DNA of 34,001 nucleotides from Saccoglossus kowalevskii (taxonomy: Eukaryota; Hemichordata; Enteropneusta; Harrimaniidae), in NCBI RefSeq assembly GCF_000003605.2, contig NW_003123412.1, positions 360,164 through 394,164 of the forward strand, given 5' to 3'. Positions 12,846 through 21,720 of this stretch are shown here, piece by piece (within the stretch, counting starts at the first letter, position 1; the number at the start of each line of letters is the position of its first letter). A program made the position numbers and the translations under genes. The notes under the pieces were generated by a model. The model made no database searches, was not told the DNA's origin, and saw nothing but the letters and a program-made list of their open reading frames with translations.

Positions 12846-15800
12846 CTGAAGTAATTCTACGCATGTTTCAAACTTTAATTTCTAATCTATATTGGAAAAT
12901 TGTTCTGGGGTTTATTAATTTCAACAAAAAACAGTATTCAACCGCAGTAAGATCATTACTTTAATTATATTTACAACACACAAACATTATAATGATAAAG
13001 CTCAAATATCTTACCAAACTTGTTCAAGAATACCGGAAAATATTTCTGCAAAGACAGCTTGCCATTGTAGTTGAGACAAACAACATACACTTCTGAATTA
13101 CCAGACTTGCTAGTGGCTGGTTTGAACACGTGTACCTGCCAAAAAAAAAAATAATTTGACAGTTACAGAAATGAGAATAACTGAAGAAAGCACAAACTTA
13201 TTTATTTTCTCTAGTGGGATGAAATTATTCATGTTAACTGGTATAAATAATGACTTCAGATAATTTGTTATTAGTTTGACAATTTTATCCTGACTATTCC
13301 CCAGCATGCTGGTCAAATGTTGTGGGGGAAAGGGTGGTTTGATCTTCTCAGCTATGACACATCATGTAAACCAGAACTCAACCTTGTTTATTCTTCAATA
13401 ACTTACATACGGATGCTAACTCGTAAACAACTGAAACGAAACTGATAAAACGAGTACCAAAAACATACAACGTTGCTATAGATCGCGTTGAGTAATAATT
13501 TTTAGGGTGGGAGGAGTTCTCATTTACCGATTACAAATATGGTGTTTACTCTTAACGCTCAAAACAAATATTGGCCATATTAAAGCTGGGCGTGCTAGTT
13601 TCTTATAGCATTACATGCAAAAATTGAAATACAGAAAAAACATATGGTTATGAATAAATATTGATAAATCAAATGAATCTCCCCACAAATGTCAAGTTAT
13701 ATTTTTGTAAAATGATAGAGAAACCTGATCGACTCGCACTGGATATTCCATTTAACATTTTTTTTAGTTACAAGGTCATTTATAATGTCTCCAATCATAC
13801 TAATAAACAGAAGTACATTGTGTATATTAAAAATATAGTGAAAAGTTTTGACAAATTTAGTCATTGTTGTGCTTTGTCATTTGCATGCATCGATATATAT
13901 TCACATTTTGATTTAGGAATGTTCATTCTCAGTTCAAATCAGAATTCTAAAACATTTTGGATTAGGACCTATAAACAGAATCCCAAACTTTGTTATGAAA
14001 TTTTGGAAAAATAATATTTCTGATGTATGTTGTATGTTATTTTACTGAATAGGGAGGAAAATCTTTAAGCAGATTTTGAACAAAAAGAAATAATTAATAT
14101 GCCCATTGCTGGGAAGACAGTACACAATTCTATAATGATATTTGTAGTCATTGACAAGTTAGTCAAACAATTCCTTATCATTGTCATAGAGTCCAGACAA
14201 AAGTTTTTTGTTCTGTAATACTGTTATTTAACATTTCAATTTCTTTTTTGTGTTTTTTTTCTCTAATTCTAACATTTTTTCCAATTTTTAATGTAATGCC
14301 ACATTTAATTTGTAATTTATACGGTTCCTATTTATTTACTCAAATAATGAACCCCTGATTCAAAAGGGTAGCAAAAAATAAATCAAAAAAAAAAACTTTG
14401 CACTTATAAAAGAGATGAGTCTATTGTTCACAATTCATTTTAATATGTTGTGTTACCATGACAATATTGTAGTCATTGTGGTAAGGCAATGACACATTAT
14501 TGAATAAACATACCTTATCAAAGACACAATTTAACAAATACATCATTGCGACAGAACTGTGCTCGTACAACGTGAACATCTTGATGACAAGTGTGCCACC
14601 ATCACTCAGACAATACAATGATGTAATTATTTCACAATAGTGCAACTGGTAAACTAACATCTCTTGCTCCGCTGGGTCACATTGACAATCGATGCTTCCA
14701 TCTGCTGTTATCTGTTTTTCAATGGAACAGACATATATTGTTTATAGTTGCATAACTGCATATAGTGAAAATTATGTCACTGACAAAAATTATTTATTGA
14801 GAGGAAACAATACTTCAATATCAAGATCAAGTACATTCAAGTATGAAAGGCAACGCGAGACAATACATTGCATTACAGGATTAATTATCAAGTATTAAAT
14901 AAATCAAAGCAAACACGGAACAAGGTAGAACAATAGCATCCACTCCCCTCTCCCTTTCCATGAGTGTGTAGAATTACAGTAATGCAGGCATAGAATGTAT
15001 TTCTATGGGTTCTACACAAGCTGCTGTAGAATGCCGGTCGAAAAGCCGGTGAAAACAGTTCAAGTCGAGAAAACAGAACAAACTCAACTTTCAAGTGATC
15101 CTGAGCAGTCAAATTTATACATGTTGCACATGGAGGGGTAATTTTGTATACTGTTCAGTTGATTTCCAACAAGTATACCAAAGTACAGTTTTCTGAAAAT
15201 TTTCGACCTTTGTTTTCACCATGATGGTTGCCAGACAGTGAAAATGTCCGGGTGTAGAACGTTGATTATCCGGACTGTTAGGGGGACATGCTTTTTGTTC
15301 GGTTATGCAAACAGTTCGAATATGCGATCTTGTGTGGGCGTGCTCAAATTTACAGGCTCACGTACACACAAATTCTAACGCACATGACTGTAATGAAATC
15401 AAACAATAGTACATGTAGAGTACGTCATTAAAAACATTTTATTTAATCAGTAATACATTGTAATAAAAATGTTGCATGCTGGAATGTTAAAAAATGTTTC
15501 AAAATGTCCGTAAAATGTAGCGATAATAAAGTTCCTTTGCTTCTTTCTTGGGAAAACCAAGTCTCGGAATCAAGTGAAGACGGATTTCTTCAAATGATCA
15601 TCATAGGCTGTTTTCATTATCTTTCATTTCAGTCCTGCATTGAATCCATTTTACTGGAAAAATCCAGCAGCTTTTGTTTTGCCTTGATATCGGATATCGC
15701 TGTATACACAATATTGCCAAATGATTTCATGCTGCTCATCTCTGTATTCTCGCAGGCACCTAACTTATTGCCCCCTCCCCCAAATGTGATACTTCATGCA

Positions 15801-16853
15801 AACATGTATGGTATAGGCATTCAACAATACAGGCAAGAATACCACTTTAAGTGAAAATAATACAAGGTTATTACGAGAATACCTTAAAGTATGCACGAAG
15901 ACAGTACAGCCGGGAGTATCCACCGACATGCAGCGGAGGTCGAAGCGACAGCGTACTGTCTGAGTACTGTCTTGTTTTTATCATCAGAGGACACTTATGA
16001 GTGTAATCATTCCATATTTGGAATTCGCATTTCCCAATATGGTATGATGAAAATACCCAGTAAAATACCGCAAAATCACGACACGCTGTAACTTATGGCA
16101 TTACAGTGACAGATGTATAATAATATTATTTAAAGCATCTTAGCTTACCAGGTGCACAGTTCCCAATTTTTCAGTAATTTTTGCGGCAAGTCCTTTCATA
16201 AGACGTACATCCATTATATCACCAGTGTTGTCTTCGCCAAAGTACCAATTGTTGATAGTTTGATAAATAAACCTGTCATCAGGAATCATGTTACTCAGTG
16301 AATGGTCTTCATAGTATGGGTTCAGAGTCGTTGCCAACCAGTTCCATTCAGTGTCAGGGTTATTGGTTTTAATGTAATGGTTAAGACTGGTTACAAACGC
16401 CCCTGGGGCCTCACATAGATGGACAGTGTTAAGTTTGTTATCACGTATAATATCAAACGTGGCCAGAATCTCATGGAACTTGCACCAAGCCTGGGTACAC
16501 AACTCAAGATTGAATTCAGATCTGATCTGTGGGACAACTCTACCTGCTTTGTTGGTGAACATCGTGTGGGAGTGCCACTTCTCTATATCTTTGTCGCTCA
16601 GTTCAGATTTTGTTAAGTTCAGTTCACATTTCAATTGTTGAAGAACATCGTAAATCTCGTCCTCATCACTGTAAATTTTTTCGACACCTGGTAAACTCCA
16701 TCTTTGTTCTTCGGGAGAGTCAAATGTGAAACGCTTGTTGAACATAGCACTTGCTTCATTGACAATGCCTGGATCATATGTGTCGGAACGCTTGCTCTTC
16801 CCCATCTGGCTTCTGAAGTTCCTGGACCGTTTTCTTTTTCTTCCCATCTTCAA
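3756..16853 (-). CDS. CMTR2: Cap-specific mRNA (nucleoside-2'-O-)methyltransferase 2, 13 exons
   Basis: This enzyme uses S-adenosylmethionine to methylate the 2'-O ribose of the second transcribed nucleotide of capped mRNA (cap 2). Coding exons, 5' to 3': 16149-16853, 14514-14711, 13015-13135, 12450-12712, 11899-12060, 10161-10292, 9531-9644, 8653-8822, 7470-7602, 6884-6982, 6531-6614, 5951-6044, 3756-3862. All junctions are GT..AG and in phase; they total 2382 nt, 793 aa (human about 770). Visible parts: a Lys/Arg-rich N-terminus (residues 3-22, NLS-like), FTNKAG with K102, SAM motif HLCEAPGAF (145-153), TADGS with D239, and LVIKMFTLYE with K279. K102, D239 and K279 fit the K-D-K catalytic set. 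The degenerate C-terminal Rossmann region includes GGGTLIIKTSTFLTRF. An alternative start is the ATG at 16847. The last exon is the least certain: its similarity is weak but its phase is exact. A small additional exon between the exons at 6531 and 5951 cannot be excluded. Exon 8 and exon 13 acceptors lie in tandem duplications. Confidence 0.92.
3841..3915. repeat. 43-bp direct duplication of the CMTR2 exon 13 acceptor
   Basis: ATAAAATGAATATTCTGAAAAAAA occurs twice, 43 bp apart. On the minus strand each copy reads TTTTTTTCAG|AATATTCATTTTATAA, so the last CMTR2 exon has two nearly identical acceptors (exon starts 3862 and 3905). Because 43 is not a multiple of three, the distal acceptor would give a different C-terminus that soon stops. 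Confidence 0.75.
4151..4360 (+). repeat. Dispersed repeat family R1, copy 1
   Basis: Aligns in the same orientation with 24012-24250. The strongest block is AATTCAAAATTTAAGATTAG followed by CCTTTCAAAC and AAGCTTGG, with a second block TACATCTGTGGTTT. One copy sits in the last CMTR2 intron and the other in a SLIMP-like intron. No ends were resolved. Confidence 0.65.
4440..5060. repeat. Degenerate ATGCAAAT-rich repeat cluster
   Basis: Several diverged units share the order AGAGCATCT...ATTATGCAAATTA...AATTAATATGCA...ACTAATCA/ACTAGTCA, with AGAGCATCT starting near 4458, 4803 and 4965. The stretch ends in a short CA run (5028-5038). It looks like an old transposon or tandem repeat within the last CMTR2 intron. 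I could not assign a family. Confidence 0.45.
5100..5420 (+). repeat. Fold-back repeat, copy 1
   Basis: This stretch is homologous to 5555-5835 in the same orientation. Shared blocks are TTGCGTTTTTATTGAAGTTT, GCGAAGCTTA, GGTATGGTA, ACTTAAATTC and TTATGAAAATAGTGAGGG. The centre (about 5255-5345) is a palindrome around an AT-rich loop and is more decayed than in copy 2. Confidence 0.6.
5555..5835 (+). repeat. Fold-back repeat, copy 2, with a long hairpin
   Basis: Between about 5643 and 5759 the arms GTTTGTGAAGCTTA and GGTTTAGTAATGGGGGAAGG (continuing TATGGT) are repeated as inverse complements (ACCATACCTTTCCTC..TTACTAAACC..TAAGCTTCACAAAC). This gives a stem of nearly 40 bp around an ATATTAATATTTATAT loop. 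It is probably a non-autonomous fold-back or MITE element. Confidence 0.65.
8746..9290 (-). repeat. Tandem array seeded by the start of CMTR2 exon 8
   Basis: About seven units, spaced 70-80 bp, with the repeated marker GTAGTTGCTTGGAACATAGT (plus-strand orientation) at 8770, 8841, 8921, 9001, 9071, 9145 and 9215. Read on the minus strand, most units contain a TTGTTCTTTCAG acceptor and the first ~50 nt of exon 8 (AAATTCCAAGAGTCTACTAT). The unit nearest the gene body is the real exon 8. Acceptor AGs survive at 8823/8824, 8903/8904, 8983/8984, 9053/9054 and 9197/9198; the one near 9125 is mutated. Entering at an upstream copy runs into a stop by about 8801, so only the proximal acceptor gives full-length protein. 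Confidence 0.85.
9735..9861. mobile_element. MITE-A, 127 bp with near-perfect terminal inverted repeats
   Basis: It starts GTTATTATGAGAATACAGCA and ends with the inverse complement, GTTATCATAAGAATACAGCA. The first 27 bp differ at two positions, and weaker inverted similarity continues (GCACGAAGGCAGTACAG versus TACTCGGGCCATACAG). There is no coding capacity. It lies in the CMTR2 intron between the exons at 10161 and 9531. A diverged relative is at 15866. Confidence 0.8.
9900..10037 (-). mobile_element. TTAA-flanked MITE-B, left-truncated copy
   Basis: This copy is homologous, in inverse orientation, to 32348-32512. Shared internal blocks are TTGAGTCCCAAGC, ACACAAAGGCTCAT and TTGTTTGTAAACAATGACAC. 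The right end TGCGCAGGAGACGACTCCCC, CGC then TTTAA, is retained with a TTAA at 10034-10037. The left terminal repeat is missing. Confidence 0.75.
10872..11359. other. Assembly gap (488 N)
   Basis: Unsequenced stretch in the CMTR2 intron between the exons at 11899 and 10161. The right edge runs straight into a 157-bp tandem repeat, so the missing sequence is probably more of that array. The open frame spanning it is an artefact of N translation. The flanking CMTR2 exons are in phase without needing an exon inside the gap, although one of a multiple of three cannot be excluded. Confidence 0.95.
11360..11745. repeat. Satellite array, 157-158 bp unit
   Basis: Two full units and a partial third, marked by ATATTCACCAAAATTAGAGA at about 11362, 11519 and 11677. 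Each is followed by AAATGAACAAATCTGAGAGA and, where the unit is complete, AACAAGAAGTCGAAAATATC. Neighbouring units are very similar, indicating recent amplification or homogenisation. The array's left part is hidden in the gap. The third copy breaks off after GAGAGGTCCACAT. Confidence 0.85.
12776..12841. repeat. (AT)n microsatellite
   Basis: 66 bp of uninterrupted alternating TA in the CMTR2 intron, about 60 bp upstream of the exon that starts at 12712. The ATATAT open frame across it is spurious. Confidence 0.95.
15866..15970 (+). mobile_element. MITE-A related fragment
   Basis: It begins GGTTATTACGAGAATACC and continues AAAGTATGCACGAAGACAGTACAG, matching the left end of the element at 9735. 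It keeps the inner GCAGCGGAGGTC and GTACTGTCTGAGTACT blocks but lacks the right terminal repeat. It lies in the first coding-region intron of CMTR2. Confidence 0.6.
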
Positions 16854-16898
16854 ATATTCATCTAATATCTTTCAAACAGTTTTTCTTCGATGTCGCCT
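16854..16898 (-). other. CMTR2 5' UTR segment with an acceptor
   Basis: Upstream of the CMTR2 ATG, the minus strand reads TTTCAATTTTTAG|AGGCGACATCG, a good 3' splice site at 16899/16900. This predicts a 45-nt UTR stretch joined to the ATG exon and an intron running to about 18677. The UTR stretch contains an ATG out of frame with CMTR2 just upstream of the main start. Confidence 0.5.
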
Positions 16899-18677
16899 CT
16901 AAAAATTGAAACATTTGGAACTTTATTGATAGTCATAAATGTTTTTCAGGAAGAAATATATTATGACTATCATAGCAGAAATGAATGACCAATAACACCA
17001 TAGGATGTAGAATTAATTCTACGAGATAATATGGTACACAAAATAGACACCTCATCCAATATGGCACAATGGGAGGGGGGGGTCGTTCTTATGAGATGCG
17101 ATCAATTGTGTCGTGTGATTTTATTTCAAGTGACAACAGGTTTTGAAAAGGCAGTCTGATACATTTCGAGCGAGCAGTCAAGAAATGTAATTTTGCGCCT
17201 TTGCAAACATACAAGTATAGATAAAGGTAAAACTTGTATATACAATAATCAAATATTAAAAGAGTTAAGTAAATTTATTTACCATTGCTTTATTATGAGG
17301 GAAGACAGTTAAAAAAAAGGATTACCAGCTGCCTCATAACAAAGAAACACTATTTTCTTTTTTTACTATGCATGTTTTTTTTATATGTTATCTTCTTTTT
17401 TCTAATTGTTATGTATTTTATTAGTTTTAGTTACCGGTATATTTTGTTTTGTCATTATTTTTATATACATTACCTTTATTGTATTTATCAATACCCAATT
17501 GTGGATACAATTACAATAAAGTTATTATTACAATTTACAGTTTTGAGAATGATGACTTGCTTTCAAGTGATGCCAATTTCAGCAGAGTAATTCATGGTTT
17601 TAAATATTATTAACCAGTGGTGTTGAAAGTGGCTCAATTTATTGTAGCTAAGTGTAAATGAAATTCACCACTGGCAACTTGCAAAGAGTTAGAAGAGGCC
17701 TACCATTTCAGTGAGCACAGATTGTTTCAAGGACTATTCGACAAAGTTCATTCATAGAAACATGTATAAAAATCAGCTTCAATGACAAGACAAAATTTTT
17801 CATATACTGTAAAATACTTTATTTTCGCTTGGAATTAATTTTCGCCATTTTCGCTGAAGGAGTGATTCACTGAAAATAAAATCTAGCGAATATACTTTTT
17901 TTCCTATATTTTACATTCAACTCGCCAAAACTCAGTGAAAATAAATTCCACACAAAATACCCAAATAATCATTTCAGCAAAAATTAATTCCAGTGAAAAT
18001 AAATTATTTCACAGTTATGTCGTTTTATTCCAAATGTTTGTTTCAGTCATTTTCAGACTGTGGCAAAAGAGCTGTTACGAGTGGCAGCATTATGAAACAA
18101 ACTTAGCACATTCCATTTGCCTCTATGTTTATTTTATTCTCTAGTAAATCGATTGGCACAAAGAAGTAAAGATAGATGATTGAAATGAATAAAAAAAATG
18201 CTCCATGTAATCTGTTACATAATTCATCCCACTAACATTTGTATATTAAAATATGTGGGCCAGAGCAAATTGTAGACGGCCCATTGCTCTGATGTTGCAC
18301 GCCACCAACGGTAAAATAATGTCAATGCATGGACGTACTTACACCATGGTCACTGTAACTTTAACAATATCAACGCAGATAACGTAATATATTTAACACG
18401 TAAAGTTGAGGGTAGGACAATATTGAAACTTGTTAGAATAATTTGAATGTTCATGTGTTCATTTTCATTGTAAGTTTCTCAAAAAGTTCGCTGTGGTCGC
18501 GGGTCTGGTAAAAAATACTCTATGTCGACACGTGCATATTTGAAACTCAAAACGCAATGTTTTAGTTGGAACATAGCTAACACTACGTATACGTTTAGAG
18601 TTGTAAAGGGTTAGTTTTACAGGTGGCCACAACAACCTAAACAAAATATGCGACGAAAACAACGAAAACACGCTTAC
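16899..18677 (-). other. Probable CMTR2 5' UTR intron
   Basis: About 1.8 kb bounded by the acceptor at 16899/16900 and the donor GTTG|GTAAGCG at 18676/18677. It holds MITE-C (17805-18017) and AT-rich sequence. Long plus-strand frames such as 17285-17590 are low-complexity T-rich artefacts. No other gene was recognised. Confidence 0.4.
17805..18017. mobile_element. MITE-C with ~40-bp terminal inverted repeats
   Basis: The left end TACTGTAAAATACTTTATTT and GGAATTAATTTTCGCC recur inverted at the right end (TAACTGTGAAATAATTTATT, then GGAATTAATTTTTGCTG). There is no coding capacity. A partial relative is at 22516-22640. Confidence 0.75.
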
Positions 18678-18776
18678 CAACAGCGAGTAGCCATTTTCTG
18701 ACAAGTGACTTGTGGGGGAAATCGGACCCCCTAGGCTGATAACAAACAGACAGTTACATTTGGGTTTTTTAGACGA
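18678..18776 (-). promoter_or_regulatory. Candidate CMTR2 first exon and promoter
   Basis: The minus strand shows GTCAGAAAATGGCTACTCGC then TGTTG|GTAAGCG. This is a donor at 18676/18677 preceded by an ATG (18692-18694) in a good context that cannot stay open: joined to the acceptor at 16898 it reads Met-Ala-Thr-Arg-Cys-stop. It would be an upstream ORF split by the intron. The first exon start is not defined, and no TATA box was seen. Confidence 0.4.
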
Positions 18777-18790
18777 GCACCAGGGGGCGC
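18777..18790 (+). promoter_or_regulatory. CTCF-like motif near the CMTR2 promoter
   Basis: GCACCAGGGGGCGC is a close match to the CTCF core consensus CCASYAGRKGGCRS, in forward orientation. It lies just upstream of the presumed CMTR2 first exon. A reverse-oriented match follows 2 kb away at 20746-20759. Confidence 0.4.
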
Positions 18791-19218
18791 ATATCAAACG
18801 ACACAACTGATAGATGCCATGATTATGCTTTGAAAGACGGTTTAGACAGATTTGAGTTAATATCAATCAGATTATGGAGGTAAAATATACCTTTAAAAAT
18901 AAACCATGATCAGACTAATTTCTTAGTGTCTTCAACGATTAATACAATAATATTCTTCATATCAGAAGGGATTCCTAGGGTAAATTGAGTTATGAAAAAA
19001 AAGTTTAAATCAAAACTAGGAGAAATTACAAGCAATGAACATCAAATACCTTAATTAAATTTCATTTTTATTTTTGTATCTGCTTCTATTTTTTTTATCT
19101 GCATAAAAACGTTCAGGAACATGTACTGGTATTTGAAAATAAATCAATAAATACATGATGTGAAGGGCAACCTCATGTTTTTGTCATTCTCGCCATAGAG
19201 GGCAGTATTAATAAAGTA

Positions 19219-19405
19219 TACTGTAAAAGCATTTATTTTCGCCGACATTTAATTTCACTATTTTGATCTTGTCACTGTGTTTTATTTTCATGAATTTGTC
19301 AAGGAAAGAATGAGTACAAGTTCATGTAAATTTAATTTTGCAGATTTACTTATCAGCGAAAATAGCGAAATTAAAACCTTGTGAATAATTAATGCATTTA
19401 CAGTA
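19219..19405. mobile_element. MITE-D, 187 bp
   Basis: It starts TACTGTAAAAGCATTTATTT and ends with the inverse complement TACTGTAAATGCATTAATTA. Internal palindromic TTTCGC/GCGAAA blocks are present and there is no coding capacity. The ends resemble those of MITE-C, so the two may share a mobilising transposase. Confidence 0.75.
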
Positions 19406-20745
19406 TGTGATTCATTAAGATAGGATCTTTTGATTGTAATTACACAATTAAATGCATTCCATGAACATGTAGGTATATTATGTGATGTATGTGACGCATA
19501 TAAATTAAATTAATATTACCGGTACTGACGTTTACCAACAAATAGTGTACAATCATTTCTGGTTCAACATGCTTATGCTGCTTTATAAATTGATTCAAAA
19601 CTGATGTGGTTAAATATTAAAATTAGCTAATTAACATGTGAAAATAAATTATAAATTAGTATTAGACAATCAACTCTATAACAGTATGATGCATGTGGAA
19701 GTTCAAACCTAATTTCAGCAAATTGGTTTTCATCAACAATCATAACATTCTGAAAGTAGTTTATTAGTACATGTATATATAATAATCTAATAAATAGGTT
19801 TGTACTAAAATCTAATCAAGTTTGGAGTTCATCACATTCTATCTAAGCAGGCTATCAAAAGTGCATGATTGATGGAATCATCTTACAAAAACATTGGTGC
19901 CTAATTTGAATCGATAAAATAGTAAATATACTTGTTCTGTCTGAACTGTGTCTATACACTAACAAATACTATACTATAAGTTATACTATTTACCAACTGG
20001 AGCTTTGATACATGCAGTAGTAATGAAATGGCATGGATTGATGAACTATGACTGCATAGAGTTCAAATATTTTGTTACCATGGAGACTACCAATCACATG
20101 TTTGACATATTCCATCCAGTACATTTTTTTTCTTTCAAAATGTGGATGCAACTTTTTGTTCATTACATATTTTTGTTTTAATAACTTTGAACTGAACTGA
20201 TATGATTTTCTACTGGCTTCAGATTTTCATCAAATGTTTCGTACTCTAAGCTTTATAAGAAGTGCTTACAATGATTATCTGACATCTTGTTTTCTGTGGG
20301 AGATACATTACCAATGATAGTTATTACAAGATAAATGATGTACTTCATTGAACATGTATAGCAATGCATATTCCCACAGAGACCAGTGACCAGTGTATCA
20401 CCCACCACTAATCAGTCCAGTAGAAACAGTCAATATTTGTTATCATAATTTGACTACTACTTTCTTAATTTTTGCATGATATTTTCATGCACAAAGACAT
20501 GATTTTATACCAATAAATAGGTGATCTAGTTTGGTACAGTTTGGAATAGAATTAGTAAAGTTATAGTGTACACAAAAACATTTAGTAATAATGACGACAT
20601 TTTTCCCTTAATAAACCTTTCCCTTTCATCTTTGATTATACGGCCAAGGTAAAAATAGAACATGTGTGTGATGCCCGTGGTGCTTTATATGACCTACAGA
20701 ATCTGTCATTTCAAGAACTAGAGTTGCCAAACAGAATGTAGGACT

Positions 20746-20759
20746 GCGCCCTCTGGTGT
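20746..20759 (-). promoter_or_regulatory. CTCF-like motif, reverse orientation
   Basis: The minus strand reads ACACCAGAGGGCGC, a close consensus match. With 18777-18790 it forms a convergent pair in the intergenic space. Confidence 0.35.
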
Positions 20760-21018
20760 TCATTTCATCAACATTGTCAGACTAAAATAACATTGTCTTC
20801 AAGACTCCTTAGTCAGTTTAAAATAATGGTAAACTATTTGGTGATGACACACTCAGCAAGGCAGTTAAAAACATGGTGGAACCCTGGTCGATAACTCAAA
20901 TGAGGTCTTCTGTATAACTCTTAAAAGGTCACACATCCTGGTAATGCATTGTCTTGTTTCCCTATAACAGAAATGATTTCTAATAATTGAAAACTTATCA
21001 TTGAATTTGCACCACAAA

Positions 21019-21190
21019 AAGTATCAGGATGTGTGAAACCTGAAAGTACCAGGATGTGTGACCCAAGAAAGTACCAGGATGTGTGACCCCAGAAAGTACC
21101 AGGATGTGTGACCCCAGAAAGTACCAGGATGTGTGACCCCAGAAAGTACCAGGATGTGAGACCCCAGAAAGTACCAGGATGTGTGACTTT
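21019..21190 (+). repeat. Minisatellite, 25-bp unit, about 7 copies
   Basis: The unit is GTACCAGGATGTGTGACCCC then AGAAA. The four central copies are nearly identical and the edges degenerate. An inverted unit, GTCACACATCCTGGTA, sits 75 bp to the left (20928-20943). A lone diverged unit (GTACTAGGATGTGTGA) is in a SLIMP-like intron at about 27452. The spacers are part of the repeats, so this is not a CRISPR array. Confidence 0.9.
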
Positions 21191-21240
21191 TCGGGTATCA
21201 GGCAGATTAAAATATGCTTTAACTCATAAAAATTATGTAC

Positions 21241-21246
21241 TTTATT
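21241..21246 (-). terminator. Candidate poly(A) signal of the SLIMP-like gene
   Basis: TTTATT on the plus strand is AATAAA on the minus strand, about 430 bp beyond the stop codon at 21677. If used, the 3' UTR would carry the whole 28-bp minisatellite. Confidence 0.4.
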
Positions 21247-21441
21247 TCACTTCTTCAAGATGATACATATTATGTTATTATTTTCATTCATTATATTCCA
21301 GCAAATATAAATAATATAAAAATTAATATTTTGTGAATTTACACATTCCAAGTGATGTATGACATATGGCACACGTATGGATTCAAAACTACCAAGCTTA
21401 TAATGAACAGATGACAATATGATTCTGGAACATCTGGAATC

Positions 21442-21720
21442 TGGTGATGACATCAATCCGGTTCCAATCTAGTGTTGACATCAATCCTGTTCTAATCTGG
21501 TGTTGACATCAATCCTGTTCCAATCTGGTGTTGACATCAATCCTGTTCCAATCTGGTGTTGACATAAATCCTGTTCCAATCAGGTGTTGACATCAATCCT
21601 GTTCCAATCTGGTGTTGACATCAATCCTGTTCCAATCTGGTGTTGACATCAATTCTATTCCAATCTAGTGTTGACATCAATCCTGTTCCAGAGTCTTGAC
21701 ATCAATTCCCTGGCACCCAA
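21442..21720. repeat. Minisatellite, 28-bp unit, about 9 copies plus a degenerate one
   Basis: The unit is GTGTTGACATCAATCCTGTT then CCAATCTG. Copies run from about 21442 to 21690, and a decayed copy (CTTGACATCAATTCCCTGG) lies at 21694-21713. The right end overlaps the last coding exon of the SLIMP-like gene. Its TGA stop (21677-21679) is the TCAA of a repeat unit read on the minus strand. Confidence 0.9.

Larger units (their letters stand above)
18791..21018. other. Intergenic region between the two minus-strand genes
   Basis: No convincing exon was seen on either strand. It contains MITE-D (19219-19405), a CTCF-like site (20746-20759) and an inverted copy of the 25-bp minisatellite unit (20928-20943). 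The open frame at 18465-18866 overlaps the CMTR2 promoter antisense and has no family similarity. Confidence 0.5.

Noticed and set aside
13661-14014. 117-codon plus-strand open frame
   Set aside because: It lies in a CMTR2 intron, has no splice context or recognisable motif, and its composition follows the AT-rich background.
17285-17590. 101-codon plus-strand frame rich in Phe, Tyr, Ile and Leu, like a membrane protein
   Set aside because: It is a T-rich low-complexity tract; apparent hydrophobicity follows from base composition.
18465-18866. 133-codon minus-strand frame upstream of CMTR2
   Set aside because: It covers the presumed CMTR2 first exon and promoter in another frame, and no protein family is apparent.
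21019-21700. Regular 25- and 28-bp repeats resembling a CRISPR array
   Set aside because: The units are contiguous with no unique spacers, and the DNA is animal nuclear sequence.
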